DNA of 64,000 nucleotides from JBDRMV01 sp043825615. Lineage in GTDB: Bacteria; CG03. Below, in pieces: positions 1-8,442 of the stretch. Numbering within the stretch: position 1 is the first letter of the stretch; each line of letters begins with the position of its first letter. The stretch covers positions 32,227 through 96,226 of the forward strand of contig JBDRRS010000018.1 in the NCBI GenBank assembly GCA_043825615.1, written 5' to 3'. The notes under the pieces are model-generated. The model was not told where the DNA came from. It made no database searches and saw only the letters and a list, made by a program, of their open reading frames with translations. The translations under genes were made by a program, and so were the position numbers.

Positions 1-1
1 A

Positions 2-700
2 GCAGGAGCTCTTGCCAATGCTTTTTATGTCACTTCCGATAGCGCAACTTACAACATAAGTTCCGTTGACGGCGGCGGCGCGGTATATGTAGGCGATGGC
101 ACGGTAACGCTGACGATAAACGGCTCAGGATTGAATGTTTTTGCGGATGAGGCCGCGGATGTTATAAAACTTGTAAATACCGCGGAGAGTTATCAGATTA
201 CAGGCGCGACGACATCAGTTTCCACGGGAACGCTGACAGTACAGGTTGTAATATCTTCTTCGGCAGCCATAGGAACTTATGATTTGCATCTCGTAGATAA
301 TAGCGGCGAGTATCTCTCGCAAAGCGCTGTTATAATAGTGAGCGTGAATCCGTATACAAAACTGTTTAAGACGTACGTATTTCCGAATCCCTGCAGCGCC
401 GACAGCATCAGCATAAAGGTCTGCGTGCCGGGAACGGCGTCGGAAATTTCGGCGGGAACATCCGTCAACGGCGAGGTCAGAATTTACACCGTGACGGGAG
501 AGCAGGTGTGGTCCGCATCGCCGGTTTTTGAAAAGGGTTACGGACCCGGCGATTTGGCTACGGCAGGGGCGGATAAGAATATAATAACCTGGAATTTGAA
601 AAACTCAAACGGGCAGAATGCGGCATCGGGCGTTTATTTTTACATGGTAGAAGTTTCCGGCCAAGGCTGCGATAAAGGTAAGATAGCGATAGTTAGATAA
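2..700 (+). CDS. C-terminal end of a large secreted IPT/TIG-type protein with T9SS-like sorting domain (5' end outside window)
   Basis: The frame is open from base 2 and ends at TAA 698-700; the start lies upstream of the window. The first ~115 residues are Gly/Thr/Val-rich beta-sandwich sequence of the IPT/TIG type, resembling the giant protein at the other end of the window. The last ~105 residues form a FlgD-like / type A sorting domain: it opens with YVFPNPC, continues through VRIYTVTGEQVW and ITWNLKNSNGQ, then SGVYFYMVEV, and ends in GKIAIVR. In Bacteroidetes-type systems such C-terminal domains direct proteins through T9SS to the cell surface. The downstream PorV-like gene supports a related route here, but no T9SS core gene is visible, so secretion by T9SS is inference. 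Confidence 0.85.
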   Translation, partial: AGALANAFYVTSDSATYNISSVDGGGAVYVGDGTVTLTINGSGLNVFADEAADVIKLVNTAESYQITGATTSVSTGTLTVQVVISSSAAIGTYDLHLVDNSGEYLSQSAVIIVSVNPYTKLFKTYVFPNPCSADSISIKVCVPGTASEISAGTSVNGEVRIYTVTGEQVWSASPVFEKGYGPGDLATAGADKNIITWNLKNSNGQNAASGVYFYMVEVSGQGCDKGKIAIVR

Positions 701-709
701 TGAAATTAA

Positions 710-764
710 CCCCTTGTCCGCCGTCGGCGGACTTCCCTCTTTTTCAAAGGGGGATGAAAAAGGG
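710..764. repeat. double-hairpin interspersed repeat between surface protein and fecR-type gene
   Basis: The first hairpin has arms GTCCGCC (716-722) and GGCGGAC (726-732). The second pairs CCCTCTTT (from 735) with AAAGGGGG (746-753), and a further AAAGGGG copy follows. There is no long T-run, so it is closer to an interspersed palindromic element than to a standard terminator, though it could attenuate readthrough into the next gene. Confidence 0.55.
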
Positions 765-780
765 GATGATGGAGGAATTT

Positions 781-2136
781 ATGAAAAAATTATTTAGAAT
801 TTTGGTATCGGCGGCTTTTTTTACCGCGCCGCTTTTTGCCGTGAATGCGATTGTAATGAAAGTTTCCGGCTCTGCTCAGTATATGAGGGGGGATGCAGAT
901 GTGGCCGTTTCTGTCGTTTCCGGCTGGGTGGCGCTCACGAAAGGTCTTTACCTTACGGAAAACGATACGATAAAAACGGGCGCCGACGGCAAGGCATCTC
1001 TTGTCCTTGATACGGGTAGCCAGATAGACATCGGGGCATCCAGTAATCTGAAAATAGCGAACCTGACGGACACCGATACGCTGCTTGACCTGACGATGGG
1101 CGAACTGACGAGTAAAGTGAAGGAACTTAAAGGGAAAGAGTCATTTAAAGTAAAGACGCCGGCTTCCGTGTGCGCGGTGCGCGGGACACTGTTTAGGGTT
1201 GCGGTTGACGAGTCGGGGAAGACAAAGGTTTCCGTTTTTGCCGGAGTCGTTTCGGCGCGGGAAATTTCAGGCATCGGCGAGGAAATTTACATCCGCCAAA
1301 ACCAGTATCTTGAAGTTCTTCCGGGCGTCGCTCCCGGGCATGCGGCCGACCTTAGTTTTATGCCCGCCGCAAGAGAGGTTCTGCTTACGAAAGCGGAATT
1401 TATGAACGAAGTCAGGGCGGATATGACAAAGGAGCAGGTTCAGTCCGCGGCCGCAATCGAGGTTAAGAATGCCGAATACGAGCAGGGGAAGACAATGGTT
1501 GATTACTTCGGCAAAAGAGTCCGTCTTGAGCAGTATATTGTCCGTCCTCAATCCGACCAGTTTAAGTTTGTCGCGCTTAACGAGAGAGACAACAGGTTTG
1601 ATTATTTCACCTGGCTTGCGAGTTTCAACACAGATTTACCTTCCGACCTTTCGGTTGCGAATAAAATTGCTTTTGATGAGGTCAGTTGGTCAGCTTTAAA
1701 TCCACCTTCCTACTGGATAAAACAGCACGATTGTCTCGCCTCAAACACTGTTGATTCCGTTGAATGGCAGAAAACAAGAACAAATTGGGATACAGCCGCG
1801 TCCGTTACGGAATTCAAGTTAAATAATAAGAATGTTGGTTTGGTGAACACGTATGAGAAGGATGACATAATGGATCCTACTGGAGACCATCGATATGATT
1901 ATATATATGCGGATCAAGGTATAACTCTTGATGGAAGCGGGGCCTACTCTTACAGGGAAGATTATTATATGATAGATGATGAAGGCAAAATGTCAGATAC
2001 AAAGGCGGAATATGATAAAAATCCAGATGGGTATAACGAAGAAATGGTTTTTACAAGTGATGCTTTTTCTGGAACGGACGGGAAAATAGACCTCGTTTTT
2101 GCTCCGGAGATATTCGCTCAGGCGGGAATAAGATGA
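781..2136 (+). CDS. FecR-domain secreted protein
   Basis: The start is ATG 781, which has GGAGGAATTT directly upstream and begins a signal peptide (MKKLFRILVSAAFF..., cleaved near residue 22). An in-frame extension back to 700 would translate the upstream palindromic repeat. Residues ~25-170 form a FecR domain, with the hallmark TPASVCAVRGTLFRV. The domain is periplasmic/extracytoplasmic in this family; here it lacks the anti-sigma N-terminus and TM of classical FecR, so a ligand-sensing or structural role is more likely than sigma control. The C-terminal ~280 residues are acidic, Tyr/Asp-rich and unrecognised. The stop overlaps the next start (ATGA), so translation is coupled to the small membrane protein. 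Confidence 0.8.
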   Translation: MKKLFRILVSAAFFTAPLFAVNAIVMKVSGSAQYMRGDADVAVSVVSGWVALTKGLYLTENDTIKTGADGKASLVLDTGSQIDIGASSNLKIANLTDTDTLLDLTMGELTSKVKELKGKESFKVKTPASVCAVRGTLFRVAVDESGKTKVSVFAGVVSAREISGIGEEIYIRQNQYLEVLPGVAPGHAADLSFMPAAREVLLTKAEFMNEVRADMTKEQVQSAAAIEVKNAEYEQGKTMVDYFGKRVRLEQYIVRPQSDQFKFVALNERDNRFDYFTWLASFNTDLPSDLSVANKIAFDEVSWSALNPPSYWIKQHDCLASNTVDSVEWQKTRTNWDTAASVTEFKLNNKNVGLVNTYEKDDIMDPTGDHRYDYIYADQGITLDGSGAYSYREDYYMIDDEGKMSDTKAEYDKNPDGYNEEMVFTSDAFSGTDGKIDLVFAPEIFAQAGIR

Positions 2137-2318
2137 CAATAGAACAGAGGGAACTTATTGCTAACGGACTCATAAACTTGGGAAATATTGCCGCAGGTCT
2201 ATTGATATTCGGGCAATTTGTTTCCGGAATAACTTTCCGCGCAGGGGTCTTTATTATAGGTTTGATTGCACTGTTGGTTTGCTATATAGTTGCTATAATC
2301 GCAAGAGGAGGGGATTAG
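2133..2318 (+). CDS. small two-TM membrane protein
   Basis: This 61-residue protein starts at ATG 2133, sharing ATGA with the upstream FecR gene. A polar N-terminus (MTIEQRELIANGLINLGN) is followed by two hydrophobic helices (about residues 17-34 and 36-56) and a short RGGD tail. I do not recognise a named family. Its position between a FecR protein and outer-membrane proteins, with overlapping starts and stops, suggests an inner-membrane component that works with them. Confidence 0.7.
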   Translation: MTIEQRELIANGLINLGNIAAGLLIFGQFVSGITFRAGVFIIGLIALLVCYIVAIIARGGD

Positions 2319-2320
2319 AT

Positions 2321-2437
2321 ATGGAGAAAGGCATTTATATTATGTATGGGGGGATTATACTTATGGCACTGGTCTTTGGCGCTATTGCTTTAATCCAAGA
2401 CCATCAGAAAAAGAAAAAAGCGGGAATAAATAAATGA
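2321..2437 (+). CDS. very small single-TM protein (38 aa)
   Basis: ATG 2321 lies two bases after the stop of the upstream small protein, with GAGGAGGGG about 9 bases before it. The product has one hydrophobic helix (about residues 6-25) and a basic tail (QDHQKKKKAGINK), so the C-terminus is probably cytoplasmic. The TGA overlaps the next ATG (ATGA at 2434). Both ends are translationally coupled, which argues that this tiny frame is a real gene. Function unknown. Confidence 0.65.
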   Translation: MEKGIYIMYGGIILMALVFGAIALIQDHQKKKKAGINK

Positions 2438-3609
2438 GGAAAATTTTACTGGTTACCGGTTGCTGTTTTCTGGTTTCTGTATTGAATGCTGCTGAACTGG
2501 TCACTGTCGGTGAATTTTCTCTTATGGGAGGCAGTTCCTTTTATGAGGGCGAAAGTTCCGCATCCGGCGGTAATTTTAATCTTGCGGCGGTGCCTGCGGT
2601 GAAGTTCAGCGAATCAGTGGCTCTGCTTCCGGGGTATTACGGTAATTACAGGGGTTCCAAGAGCGTTTATGAATTAATAGGCGGCGGCACGCTTTATCAG
2701 GACTCGATGGATCACAATTTTACATTGAGGTTGATAAACAGGATTTCGCCAGGCCATAAGTTTAAACTGAAAGCGGGATACGACTGGAATTATTTTAGGG
2801 AGACGAAGGATGAAAGTTGGGGCGAAGGTCTTTTTGACTTTGAGAAATTCACTGCGGGCATTGAAAACGAAATCAAGAATGCGGCGGGTTTTGATAAGTT
2901 TATTGTTTCGTTTGACTTTTTGAACGTGAAGTTCCCGCAGTACGCTTCCCTTGCTTCCGAAAAATACGGGAAAGAGGTTTTCCCCGGAGGAAACATCCTT
3001 GATTTCAACGGGCTCAATATTTATTTAAGGGGCCTCAGAAAAATGGGACAGAAAGCAATGCTGGACGTAAACGTTAATTTTCTGCTTAAGGATTTTCCGG
3101 ACCAGAATGTCATTGACTCACTCGGTGGCTACACTCTGACAAAAAGGAAGGACAGGAACTCCGCGCTTGATATTGTTTATTCGCGTCTTTTCGGTAGTTT
3201 TTCGGCGGGCCTGGCGCTGAACGCGGGGGTAAACCGCTCGAACCAGGACCATTACGATGCTGCTCCGCCAACAAAATTTGTTGACAATTATTACGATTAT
3301 AATTCATATTCGGCGGGACCCGTTATTTCCTTCGGCGGCAGATTAAAATTTGACATTGCATACCGCTACGGCATGAAAAATTACGCGGGCCGTCTTGCGC
3401 AAAAGAGCGACAGCGAATATACATCCGATAAAGTAGAAAACAAAACGCATTTTGTTTCAATGGGCACTGCTTATAAATTAACAAAAAATCTTAAACTCAA
3501 AGTGTCGGGGAACTATTTCAAGCAGACATCAAATCAAAAATATGAAGCGGTTTACCAATACGAATACGACACGCAGAATTTTGAAGGCGGGATTGTATAT
3601 GAGTTTTGA
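2434..3609 (+). CDS. outer-membrane beta-barrel protein
   Basis: A signal peptide (MRKILLVTGCCFLVSVLNA) is followed by alternating aromatic/glycine-rich strands throughout its 391 residues, ending in GIVYEF; a terminal Phe is the usual BAM recognition signal. No named porin family is evident. It is coupled by ATGA to the 38-residue protein and followed 17 bases later by the PorV-like gene, so it probably sits in the outer membrane as part of the same surface assembly. Confidence 0.7.
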   Translation: MRKILLVTGCCFLVSVLNAAELVTVGEFSLMGGSSFYEGESSASGGNFNLAAVPAVKFSESVALLPGYYGNYRGSKSVYELIGGGTLYQDSMDHNFTLRLINRISPGHKFKLKAGYDWNYFRETKDESWGEGLFDFEKFTAGIENEIKNAAGFDKFIVSFDFLNVKFPQYASLASEKYGKEVFPGGNILDFNGLNIYLRGLRKMGQKAMLDVNVNFLLKDFPDQNVIDSLGGYTLTKRKDRNSALDIVYSRLFGSFSAGLALNAGVNRSNQDHYDAAPPTKFVDNYYDYNSYSAGPVISFGGRLKFDIAYRYGMKNYAGRLAQKSDSEYTSDKVENKTHFVSMGTAYKLTKNLKLKVSGNYFKQTSNQKYEAVYQYEYDTQNFEGGIVYEF

Positions 3610-3626
3610 ATTTGTAGGGGGATAAA

Positions 3627-4550
3627 ATGAGAAAAATTTTACTGTTTGCTGTTTACTGTTTGCTGCTTGCTGATTTTGGTTATGCATGGATGAGCAAGAG
3701 CGATGCGGGGACCTGCGGGGCGCAGTTCCTCAAAATAGGAATCGGCGCAAAACCGATGGGTATGGGAGGCGCCGCATCCGCCGTATCGGATGTAAACGCC
3801 CTCTACTGGAATCCCGCGGGTATTGCCTCTCTTGAAAAGAAAGAAGTTCTGGCCCAGCACACGCAGTGGTTTGAGGACACGTCAATTGAATTTATCGGCG
3901 CGGCCGTTCCTGTTGGCGGCAGGGTCTTTGGTTTCAGCATGACTTATTTGGCGATAAGCGATTTTGAAGAAAGAAAGGACGACACCTCCGAGCCGATAGG
4001 TACTTTTAATGCCAGCGACGTTGCCGCAGGCGTTACTTACGCGGGGAAATCGGGCTCGCTTTCCTCCGGTTTTACCGTTAAGGCGTTAAAATCAAAAATT
4101 GCCGATGAATCTTCAAACGTGGCGCTTGCGGCCGACATCGGATTTTTAAAAAAGGGTTTGTCTCTTGCCGGAAACCCGATGTCGTTTTCTCTTGTTCTGA
4201 AGGACTTCGGGACAAAGATTAAATTTAACACGAAACAGGACGCGCTGCCTTCCGTCGTGAAACTCGGAATGACGGCGGATTTTTCGAAACAGCTTAATGT
4301 TGCTGCGGATTTGAACCTGCCGAGGGACAACGAGGTCAATCTGAACATCGGGCTTGAATATATGCTTCCGGTAACGGCTGTGAAGTTTCCTCTCAGGTTC
4401 GGTTACAAGACGCTGAACGATTTCGACACGGTTGACGGGTTTTCAGCCGGTTTCGGAATCGGGCTGGGTTCTTATGATTTTGACTTTGCCTGGGTTCCTT
4501 ACGGTGATTTTGATAACACCTACCGCCTTTCGCTTTCGGGGAAGTTTTAG
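3627..4550 (+). CDS. PorV/UPF0164-family outer-membrane protein
   Basis: A signal peptide (to about residue 21) precedes the family hallmark: AGTCGAQFLKIGIGAKPMGM, then GGAASAVSDVNALYWNPAGI. These match the N-terminus of the PorV/PorQ and UPF0164 barrels. The remainder is a 14-strand-type barrel ending in LSLSGKF. In T9SS, PorV shuttles cargo carrying a C-terminal sorting domain to the attachment complex. Here the cargo-like gene with such a domain lies at the head of the same run, which is the main reason for proposing an analogous role. RBS GGGGGATAAA precedes ATG 3627. It converges with the minus-strand gene ending at 4555. Confidence 0.8.
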   Translation: MRKILLFAVYCLLLADFGYAWMSKSDAGTCGAQFLKIGIGAKPMGMGGAASAVSDVNALYWNPAGIASLEKKEVLAQHTQWFEDTSIEFIGAAVPVGGRVFGFSMTYLAISDFEERKDDTSEPIGTFNASDVAAGVTYAGKSGSLSSGFTVKALKSKIADESSNVALAADIGFLKKGLSLAGNPMSFSLVLKDFGTKIKFNTKQDALPSVVKLGMTADFSKQLNVAADLNLPRDNEVNLNIGLEYMLPVTAVKFPLRFGYKTLNDFDTVDGFSAGFGIGLGSYDFDFAWVPYGDFDNTYRLSLSGKF

Positions 4551-4554
4551 AGCG

Positions 4555-6009
4555 CTACTTTAGTTTTTCTTCGGCGCGTTTTATGTAATTTTCCGATTCA
4601 ACGTGTCCGGGAGAAACTTCAAGAACTTTTTTGAACCATACGATTGATTCTCTGTATTTTTGTTGCGTGAAAAGTTCATAGCCCCGCGTAAAGCACATTT
4701 TCTTTTTTGCCAGGTTGAGGTATTTCTCCGACTCCGGATGGTCAGGGTCAATTTCCAGAACTTTCTTAAACCATTCAATTGCCTCCGTGAAATTTTTCTG
4801 GGCGACGAGGCGGTGTCCCGTTAAAAAATAATCTTTCTTTTTTGCCGATTTCAGATATGTCTTCGACTCCGGATGGTCAGGGTCAATTTCCAGAACTTTC
4901 TCAAACCACACGATTGATTCCCTGAACTTTTTCTGGGTAAAAAGTTCGTATCCTGTCATAAAACGGATTTTTATTGAGCTCTGTTTTATGTAATTTTTTG
5001 ATTCAGAATGCTCAGGGTCAATTTCCAGAACTTTCTCAAACCACTCAATTGACTCCGCGTATTTTTTCTGGGTAAAAAGATTATACCCTTTCATAAAATG
5101 CTTTTTCATTTTTGCTTTTTTAGGCAGCTTTGTTATTTGTGCTTTTACCGGCTCCGGTTCTTTTTTTTCAGCGGATGCAGGTGCCTTGTAGATTTCATTT
5201 TCAAGACGGGCCAGACGGTCTTCAATGGCCTGGTTGCTGAAACTGATAAAAACCTTGTATTCGCGGAGCGATTCATTCTCGGTCAGGTTTGCGCAGCCGA
5301 ATCCGGCGCTTGCCCCTGTCGGAAAATTGTACGTGACGGAAGCGTTTATGTCTCTGCCGTCTTCTTCAACGGCAAATTTTGCGGATTTAATGGCTACGTC
5401 TATTCCGGCGAAAGTTCCGTTCAAGTCCTTGAAGTCCGGTCCCTCGGCGATAAAAGACCTGTTCCCTCTTCCGAGAACGACGGTTATTCCGATTCCGCTG
5501 CCAAGATTAAATTTCTTTGAGATAACGCCGTAAACCGTGTTTGAAATTCTCACTTCACCCGGCAGGCCCGTCGTGAAGGACTCTTTTGTTTTTCCGGTTA
5601 TGTTTCTGATCCCGACCGCGAGCGCAGGGAGAGCGTTTTCTTTAAGTATGAGAAGTTTCGCATTTCCCGCAATTTTTTCATTCTGAAACAACACCGCTTC
5701 CGCTTCCAACCTTCCGAACAGGCCGAAACGTCCCCACATGTCTTTTTCATTGCTTATTTCCTCATTGCCCGGCGGTTCATAGAAACCGGCCGCCCCGCCG
5801 ATTTCAAAGATGCCGTTGCCGGGAACCTCCGCGCAGGGTATATCAACAGGGCTTCCCGCCGCCGCAGCGTTGTGCCAGCACAGAAAAATAAAAATTAAAA
5901 TTGAGAAGTTAAATTTTTTGTTCACCCCGTTAGAAACCGCCTTTTTAAAAATGATAATTTTATGATATAAACCGCAATTTTTATTTACCAAATTTCTAAC
6001 GGGGTTCAT
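4555..6009 (-). CDS. outer-membrane barrel-like protein with four C-terminal TPRs (YjbH-like exopolysaccharide locus protein)
   Basis: The start chosen is ATG 6009, with AAAGGAGAG just upstream. The first ~37 residues are encoded by an 82-bp inverted-repeat element (5924-6005). The signal peptide proper (NKKFNFSILIFIFLCWHNAAAA) follows, so an alternative GTG within SNGVNKK is possible. The N-terminal half is beta-rich (GIDVAIKSAKFAVEEDGRDI; VTYNFPTGASAGFG) and resembles YjbH-like capsule proteins. The C-terminal ~160 residues are four 38-40 residue TPRs with the recurring core WFEKVLEIDPDHPES. As the last gene of the wza-wzc operon it probably assists polysaccharide export at the outer membrane. 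Confidence 0.65.
   Translation of the reverse strand: MNPVRNLVNKNCGLYHKIIIFKKAVSNGVNKKFNFSILIFIFLCWHNAAAAGSPVDIPCAEVPGNGIFEIGGAAGFYEPPGNEEISNEKDMWGRFGLFGRLEAEAVLFQNEKIAGNAKLLILKENALPALAVGIRNITGKTKESFTTGLPGEVRISNTVYGVISKKFNLGSGIGITVVLGRGNRSFIAEGPDFKDLNGTFAGIDVAIKSAKFAVEEDGRDINASVTYNFPTGASAGFGCANLTENESLREYKVFISFSNQAIEDRLARLENEIYKAPASAEKKEPEPVKAQITKLPKKAKMKKHFMKGYNLFTQKKYAESIEWFEKVLEIDPEHSESKNYIKQSSIKIRFMTGYELFTQKKFRESIVWFEKVLEIDPDHPESKTYLKSAKKKDYFLTGHRLVAQKNFTEAIEWFKKVLEIDPDHPESEKYLNLAKKKMCFTRGYELFTQQKYRESIVWFKKVLEVSPGHVESENYIKRAEEKLK
5924..6005. repeat. 82-bp MITE-like element with 13-bp terminal inverted repeats
   Basis: ACCCCGTTAGAAA (5924-5936) and TTTCTAACGGGGT (5993-6005) are perfect inverted repeats bounding an AT-rich centre. 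The element is translated in frame as the N-terminus of the minus-strand barrel-TPR protein, reading NPVRN at one end and SNGV at the other. It carries no coding capacity of its own. Confidence 0.7.
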
Positions 6010-6028
6010 GAATTGCTCTCCTTTAGTT

Positions 6029-6062
6029 GGGGACAGTTGATAGTTTTTCAAGACCTGTCCCC
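6029..6062. repeat. GGGGACAG/CTGTCCCC palindromic repeat
   Basis: Arms GGGGACAG (6029-6036) and CTGTCCCC (6055-6062) are extended by partial GTCTT pairing. The same motif recurs at 40297-40323 and 41695-41800. It encodes the last residues and stop of the tyrosine kinase gene. Confidence 0.75.
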
Positions 6063-7772
6063 TTCCGTAGAATTCGGTTTTTTATTTTGCTTTTTGCTTT
6101 CGCCGTAGTAATGATAATAACTGTAATACGGATAGTAATACTTATGCTTTTCAGTGTCAATGTTGTTTATGACGGCGCCGATTATGCGGGCTCCGGCTTT
6201 AACCAGTTTTTCCTTACCTTCGTAAGCGCCTTCTTTTTTAACTTTACCGAAATTGGCCACATATACCGCCCCGTCTGTAATTTTCGAAATGATTACGGCG
6301 TCGCTTACGGGGAAAATCGGCGGGCTGTCAAAAATAATCCACCTGAATTTTTTCTTCAGTTTTTCTACCAGTTCAAGAAACCGTTCCTGCCCGAGAAGTT
6401 CGGAAGGGTTCGGCGGTATTGCGCCTGCGGGAATGACGCTGAGGTTAGGCGTGGATGTTTTGTGAATGATTTTATCAATGGTTGTTTGTCCGCTGAGATA
6501 ACTGCTCAAGCCGTGGGTGCTTTCTATATTAAAAGTTTGCTGTATTTTGGGTTTTCTTAAATCCGTGTCAATGAGAAGAACTTCGTTTCCCGTGCAGGCG
6601 AATATGAAGGCCAGGCCGACGGCAAAGGTCGTTTTGCCCTCTCCCGGGACGGTGCTTGTGATTAGAAGGGTGCTTATTTCTCCCGAAAATGTGATGCTGA
6701 CCCTGATGTTTCTCAGAGACTCGCTGAAGTGGGACGGGTTTTGCGAAAGGGTTGAACCGGTTAATTTGAAGGGCTCGTTTTTTTCCGGTTTGACTTTAGG
6801 TATGTATCCGAGGAACGGGATTCCGAGATGTTTTTCGACGTCGTCTTTCGTTTTTACGGTGTAGTCGAGAAATTCCAGAAAAAATGCCAGACCCGCGCCG
6901 GCTGCGAGACCGAGGAACATTGCCGCGAGGATGACTTTCTTTTTGTTAGGGCTTATAGGGGTCTTTGGAATTTCTGCCCGGTCAATCACTCTTATGTTGT
7001 TCACCGTCATTTTCCCCATGAGTTCCGCTTTTATGTTGAACAAAATCTTATCGGTTTCCTGGCTGATTTTTTCTTCCAGCATTTGGATTGCTTTTTTAAG
7101 GCCATGAACTTCCGGATAATTTTCTTTGTACTTGGTTGAGATGCGCGCCAGCTGCACCTGCATTTCAATAAGATTTCCCTTCAATCTCTGGATGAGAGAA
7201 TTGTTCATAATGGACGGGAGCGTTTCTATGTCGTATTTTCCATCCAGAATTTTATTTTTTTCGTCTTCCGAAAACTGGATCAGAATTTTGTGCGAAAAGA
7301 ACAATCTGCTTTTTTGATTTTCCTCAATGTATTTTTCAGCCAGAGTGTTAGCAATGACTTCGGCTTTCCCGGGGTTGGGGTCGTCAACGCTGATGTCAAC
7401 CAGCCGGGTGCTGCCCACCGGTTTTACCGTGATTGCGCCAATCAGACCGGAGACGTAATTTTTTGGGTTTTCGGCCCCGGCAATATTAAGGGTTTTTATT
7501 ACTTCCTCCGCCAGGTTTCTGCTTTTTATAATGGCGTACTGTGTCTGATAGTAATCTTTATCTCTCGTTTCAATGCCGATTACCTCTCTCACGCTGCTTT
7601 TTGAAAGTTCCTTTTCTATAAGGAGCGTTGTGGTCGCGCGGTAAACAGGGGTTTTAAACTGCAGGTAAATGACTGCCGCGGCGGTCGCAATAAGAAAGGA
7701 TATGACAATGAGCCATTTTCTCTTTGAGGCAATCGAAAGAATGTTTCTTAAATCGATTTCTTCTTCAATCAT
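6048..7772 (-). CDS. Wzc-like polysaccharide co-polymerase / tyrosine autokinase (BY-kinase)
   Basis: The 574 residues run in the standard order. A Wzz domain with TM1 at ~19-37 is followed by a periplasmic coiled region and TM2 at ~279-299. The cytoplasmic kinase has Walker A STVPGEGKTT (373-382), Walker A' VLLIDTDLRKP (398-408) and Walker B WIIFDSPP (478-485). A C-terminal tyrosine cluster (KYYYPYYSYYHYY, ~544-556) is the autophosphorylation tail. It controls chain length and export of capsule or exopolysaccharide together with the Wza-like protein, whose stop it overlaps (ATGA). The last codons (STEGDRS) lie inside a genomic palindromic repeat, so the native C-terminus has probably been altered. 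Confidence 0.93.
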   Translation of the reverse strand: MIEEEIDLRNILSIASKRKWLIVISFLIATAAAVIYLQFKTPVYRATTTLLIEKELSKSSVREVIGIETRDKDYYQTQYAIIKSRNLAEEVIKTLNIAGAENPKNYVSGLIGAITVKPVGSTRLVDISVDDPNPGKAEVIANTLAEKYIEENQKSRLFFSHKILIQFSEDEKNKILDGKYDIETLPSIMNNSLIQRLKGNLIEMQVQLARISTKYKENYPEVHGLKKAIQMLEEKISQETDKILFNIKAELMGKMTVNNIRVIDRAEIPKTPISPNKKKVILAAMFLGLAAGAGLAFFLEFLDYTVKTKDDVEKHLGIPFLGYIPKVKPEKNEPFKLTGSTLSQNPSHFSESLRNIRVSITFSGEISTLLITSTVPGEGKTTFAVGLAFIFACTGNEVLLIDTDLRKPKIQQTFNIESTHGLSSYLSGQTTIDKIIHKTSTPNLSVIPAGAIPPNPSELLGQERFLELVEKLKKKFRWIIFDSPPIFPVSDAVIISKITDGAVYVANFGKVKKEGAYEGKEKLVKAGARIIGAVINNIDTEKHKYYYPYYSYYHYYGESKKQNKKPNSTEGDRS

Positions 7773-8410
7773 AAACTTATGAGGATGGCTATCGTGAGTA
7801 CCGTCGTAATTAAAGTAAGAACCGGGCTGATATGCCTGATGAAGACGTTTGTCCGCGCAAGGGAAGTCCTCGGTACATAGACGATGTCGCCGGCCTGGAG
7901 GATGATGTCCTTTTCTTTTTGCCGCATCACTTTTTTCAGATCGACTTTCAAAATTTTATCGTCTCTGAGTATTTCAATTTTGTCTTCCAGGGCGCTGTCC
8001 GTGAAACTGCCGGCAATGGAAATGAGTTCAAGAAGTTTCATGTCTTTTTTCAGCGGGAACGGTCCTGGTTTTCCAATCTGTCCGATTATGTACACCTGCC
8101 TTCGGGAAAATTTTTTTATGATGACCGAGACCTGAGGATTTTCAATGTATTTTGAAAGGGCTTCCGATATTTTCAGAGAGAGTTCGGCGCGCGTGAGGCC
8201 GACGGCATTTATGGCGCCTATTAGCGGGCAGGCTATTTCGCCGTCATACTGAACGGTAAGGGTTCTGGTCAGGTCCGGATTCTGCCACACGAATATCTCG
8301 AGCTCATCGTCGATTTTTATTCTGTATTCCTCTTCTTCCTGTGCAAAACAAAAGTTTGAAACGAGCAGAAAAAAGATAACGCCGGTAAAAAAAGATAAAA
8401 ATTTCTTCAT
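7769..8410 (-). CDS. Wza-like polysaccharide export protein
   Basis: A signal peptide (1-23) precedes a Poly_export domain (YRIKIDDELEIFVWQNPDLT; VQYDGEIACPLIGAINAVGL; SVIIKKFSRRQVYIIGQIGK) and an SLBB-like domain (FPLKKDMKLLELISIAGSFT through DIVYVPRTSL). A C-terminal hydrophobic helix (VLTLITTVLTIAILI) follows. At 213 residues it is a short family member. No lipobox Cys is obvious after the signal peptide, which ends FCFAQ. First gene of the minus-strand operon, behind the promoter at 8443-8472. Confidence 0.9.
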   Translation of the reverse strand: MKKFLSFFTGVIFFLLVSNFCFAQEEEEYRIKIDDELEIFVWQNPDLTRTLTVQYDGEIACPLIGAINAVGLTRAELSLKISEALSKYIENPQVSVIIKKFSRRQVYIIGQIGKPGPFPLKKDMKLLELISIAGSFTDSALEDKIEILRDDKILKVDLKKVMRQKEKDIILQAGDIVYVPRTSLARTNVFIRHISPVLTLITTVLTIAILISL

Positions 8411-8442
8411 AAAAAAACCTGCATTACATGCGCTTAGAAAAT

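Noticed and set aside
700..780. Upstream start (700) for the FecR gene, giving 27 extra residues
   Set aside because: The extension translates a palindromic repeat; ATG 781 has a strong RBS and begins the signal peptide.
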